From positions 1 through 5,463 of the forward strand of contig CAZFWV010000431.1 in NCBI GenBank assembly GCA_964522605.1: a DNA stretch of 5,463 bases, in the 5' to 3' direction. Both the position numbers and the translations under genes were made by a program. Positions 5,097 through 5,463 of the stretch are shown here, in pieces. The notes under the pieces were generated by a model. The model did not search any database and was not told the origin of the DNA. It was given only the letters and a program-made list of their open reading frames with translations. Positions within the stretch are counted from its first letter, which is position 1, and the number at the start of each line of letters is the position of its first letter. This stretch comes from CAVZLD01 sp964522605. GTDB lineage: Bacteria > Planctomycetota > Planctomycetia > Pirellulales > Pirellulaceae.

Positions 5097-5463
5097 TCAG
5101 GCCTGTGCCGAGTCGTTGCGAAGGGCCTCTTCGATCCGGCCAAAGACTTCGTCCGGAGTCCCCAGGCCATCGACTTCCTTCAACAAGGATTGGCGTCGAT
5201 AGTAATCGAGGACGGGAGCGGTCTGGTCTTCGTAGACCTGGAGCCGTTGGGCAATCGTGGTCGGATTGTCGTCCGAGCGGCCCTCCAGTTCGGCTCGTTT
5301 CAGCAACCGTTTCTTCAGCTCTTCGACCGGAGCGGTGAGTGCCAGGACGACATCGATTCGCCGCTCCTGTTCGGCCAGCAGCTGATCCAGAGCGCGTGCC
5401 TGGTTCACAGTTCGGGGGAAGCCGTCGAGCAACCAGCCATTCTCGCAATCGGGTCGGCTGAGC
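5097..5463 (-). CDS. adk: Adenylate kinase, C-terminal part (cut by window edge)
   Basis: Adenylate kinase interconverts ATP plus AMP and two ADP in the cytoplasm. Only the last 121 residues are in the window. The 5' part lies beyond the right edge, so the P-loop and the first AMP-binding residues cannot be seen. The visible part contains GWLLDGFPRTVNQA (about 9-22 of the fragment), the signature DGFPRT motif, then the strand RIDVVLALTAPVEEL and the LID segment LLKRAELEGRSDDNPTTIAQRL, followed by YEDQTAPVLDYY. The LID is short and lacks the four-cysteine zinc module, so this is the short form, similar in layout to UMP/CMP kinases. The stop at 5097 lies 28 bases before map, the usual adk-map pairing downstream of secY. 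Confidence 0.95.
   Translation of the reverse strand, partial: LSRPDCENGWLLDGFPRTVNQARALDQLLAEQERRIDVVLALTAPVEELKKRLLKRAELEGRSDDNPTTIAQRLQVYEDQTAPVLDYYRRQSLLKEVDGLGTPDEVFGRIEEALRNDSAQA

Noticed and set aside
5069..5170. Upstream ATG extension of map
   Set aside because: The extra 34 codons overlap the adk coding sequence and do not match the family. The GTG at 5068 starts the conserved region.
4676..5338. 220-codon plus-strand frame opposite map and adk
   Set aside because: It is antisense to two genes with intact catalytic motifs. Its openness follows from the GC-rich codon pattern of the other strand.

Overview
The window looks like a piece of a Planctomycetes chromosome, most likely from the order Pirellulales. 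The reasons are the RNA polymerase alpha subunit that begins MHIRWRGLELPS, an unusually long ribosomal protein L17 with internal insertions and an acidic tail, wide gaps between ribosomal protein genes, and short heptamer and palindromic repeats in intergenic DNA. This is recognition by eye and was not checked against a database. All eight genes lie on the minus strand, so transcription runs from high to low coordinates.

From right to left in transcription order, the first part is the end of the spc/alpha ribosomal protein region: the C-terminal two thirds of adenylate kinase (adk, cut by the window edge), methionine aminopeptidase (map), L36 (rpmJ), S13 (rpsM), S11 (rpsK), RNA polymerase alpha (rpoA) and L17 (rplQ). 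The order is the classical one, but infA is absent between map and rpmJ and rpsD is absent between rpsK and rpoA. The products act together in making proteins. Adk balances adenine nucleotides, Map trims the initiator methionine, S13, S11, L36 and L17 are ribosome components, and alpha nucleates RNA polymerase assembly.

The 337-base gap between map and rpmJ holds no gene. It contains a GC-rich hairpin, a smaller hairpin and a perfect 25-bp inverted repeat. The other gaps in the cluster are 86 to 125 bases, apart from the 28 bases between adk and map.

Downstream of rplQ a 226-base spacer carries a nested palindromic element, followed by a gene for a predicted zinc metallopeptidase with an HELWH motif. 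That gene's stop codon abuts an array of 7-bp repeats. A second array, of 14-bp units related to the same heptamers but in the opposite orientation, occupies the left edge of the window.

There is no sign of a defence system, prophage, insertion sequence, CRISPR array, tRNA or rRNA. Most of the window is ordinary core genome. The points of interest are the repeats, the metallopeptidase, the L17 insertions and the trimmed operon.
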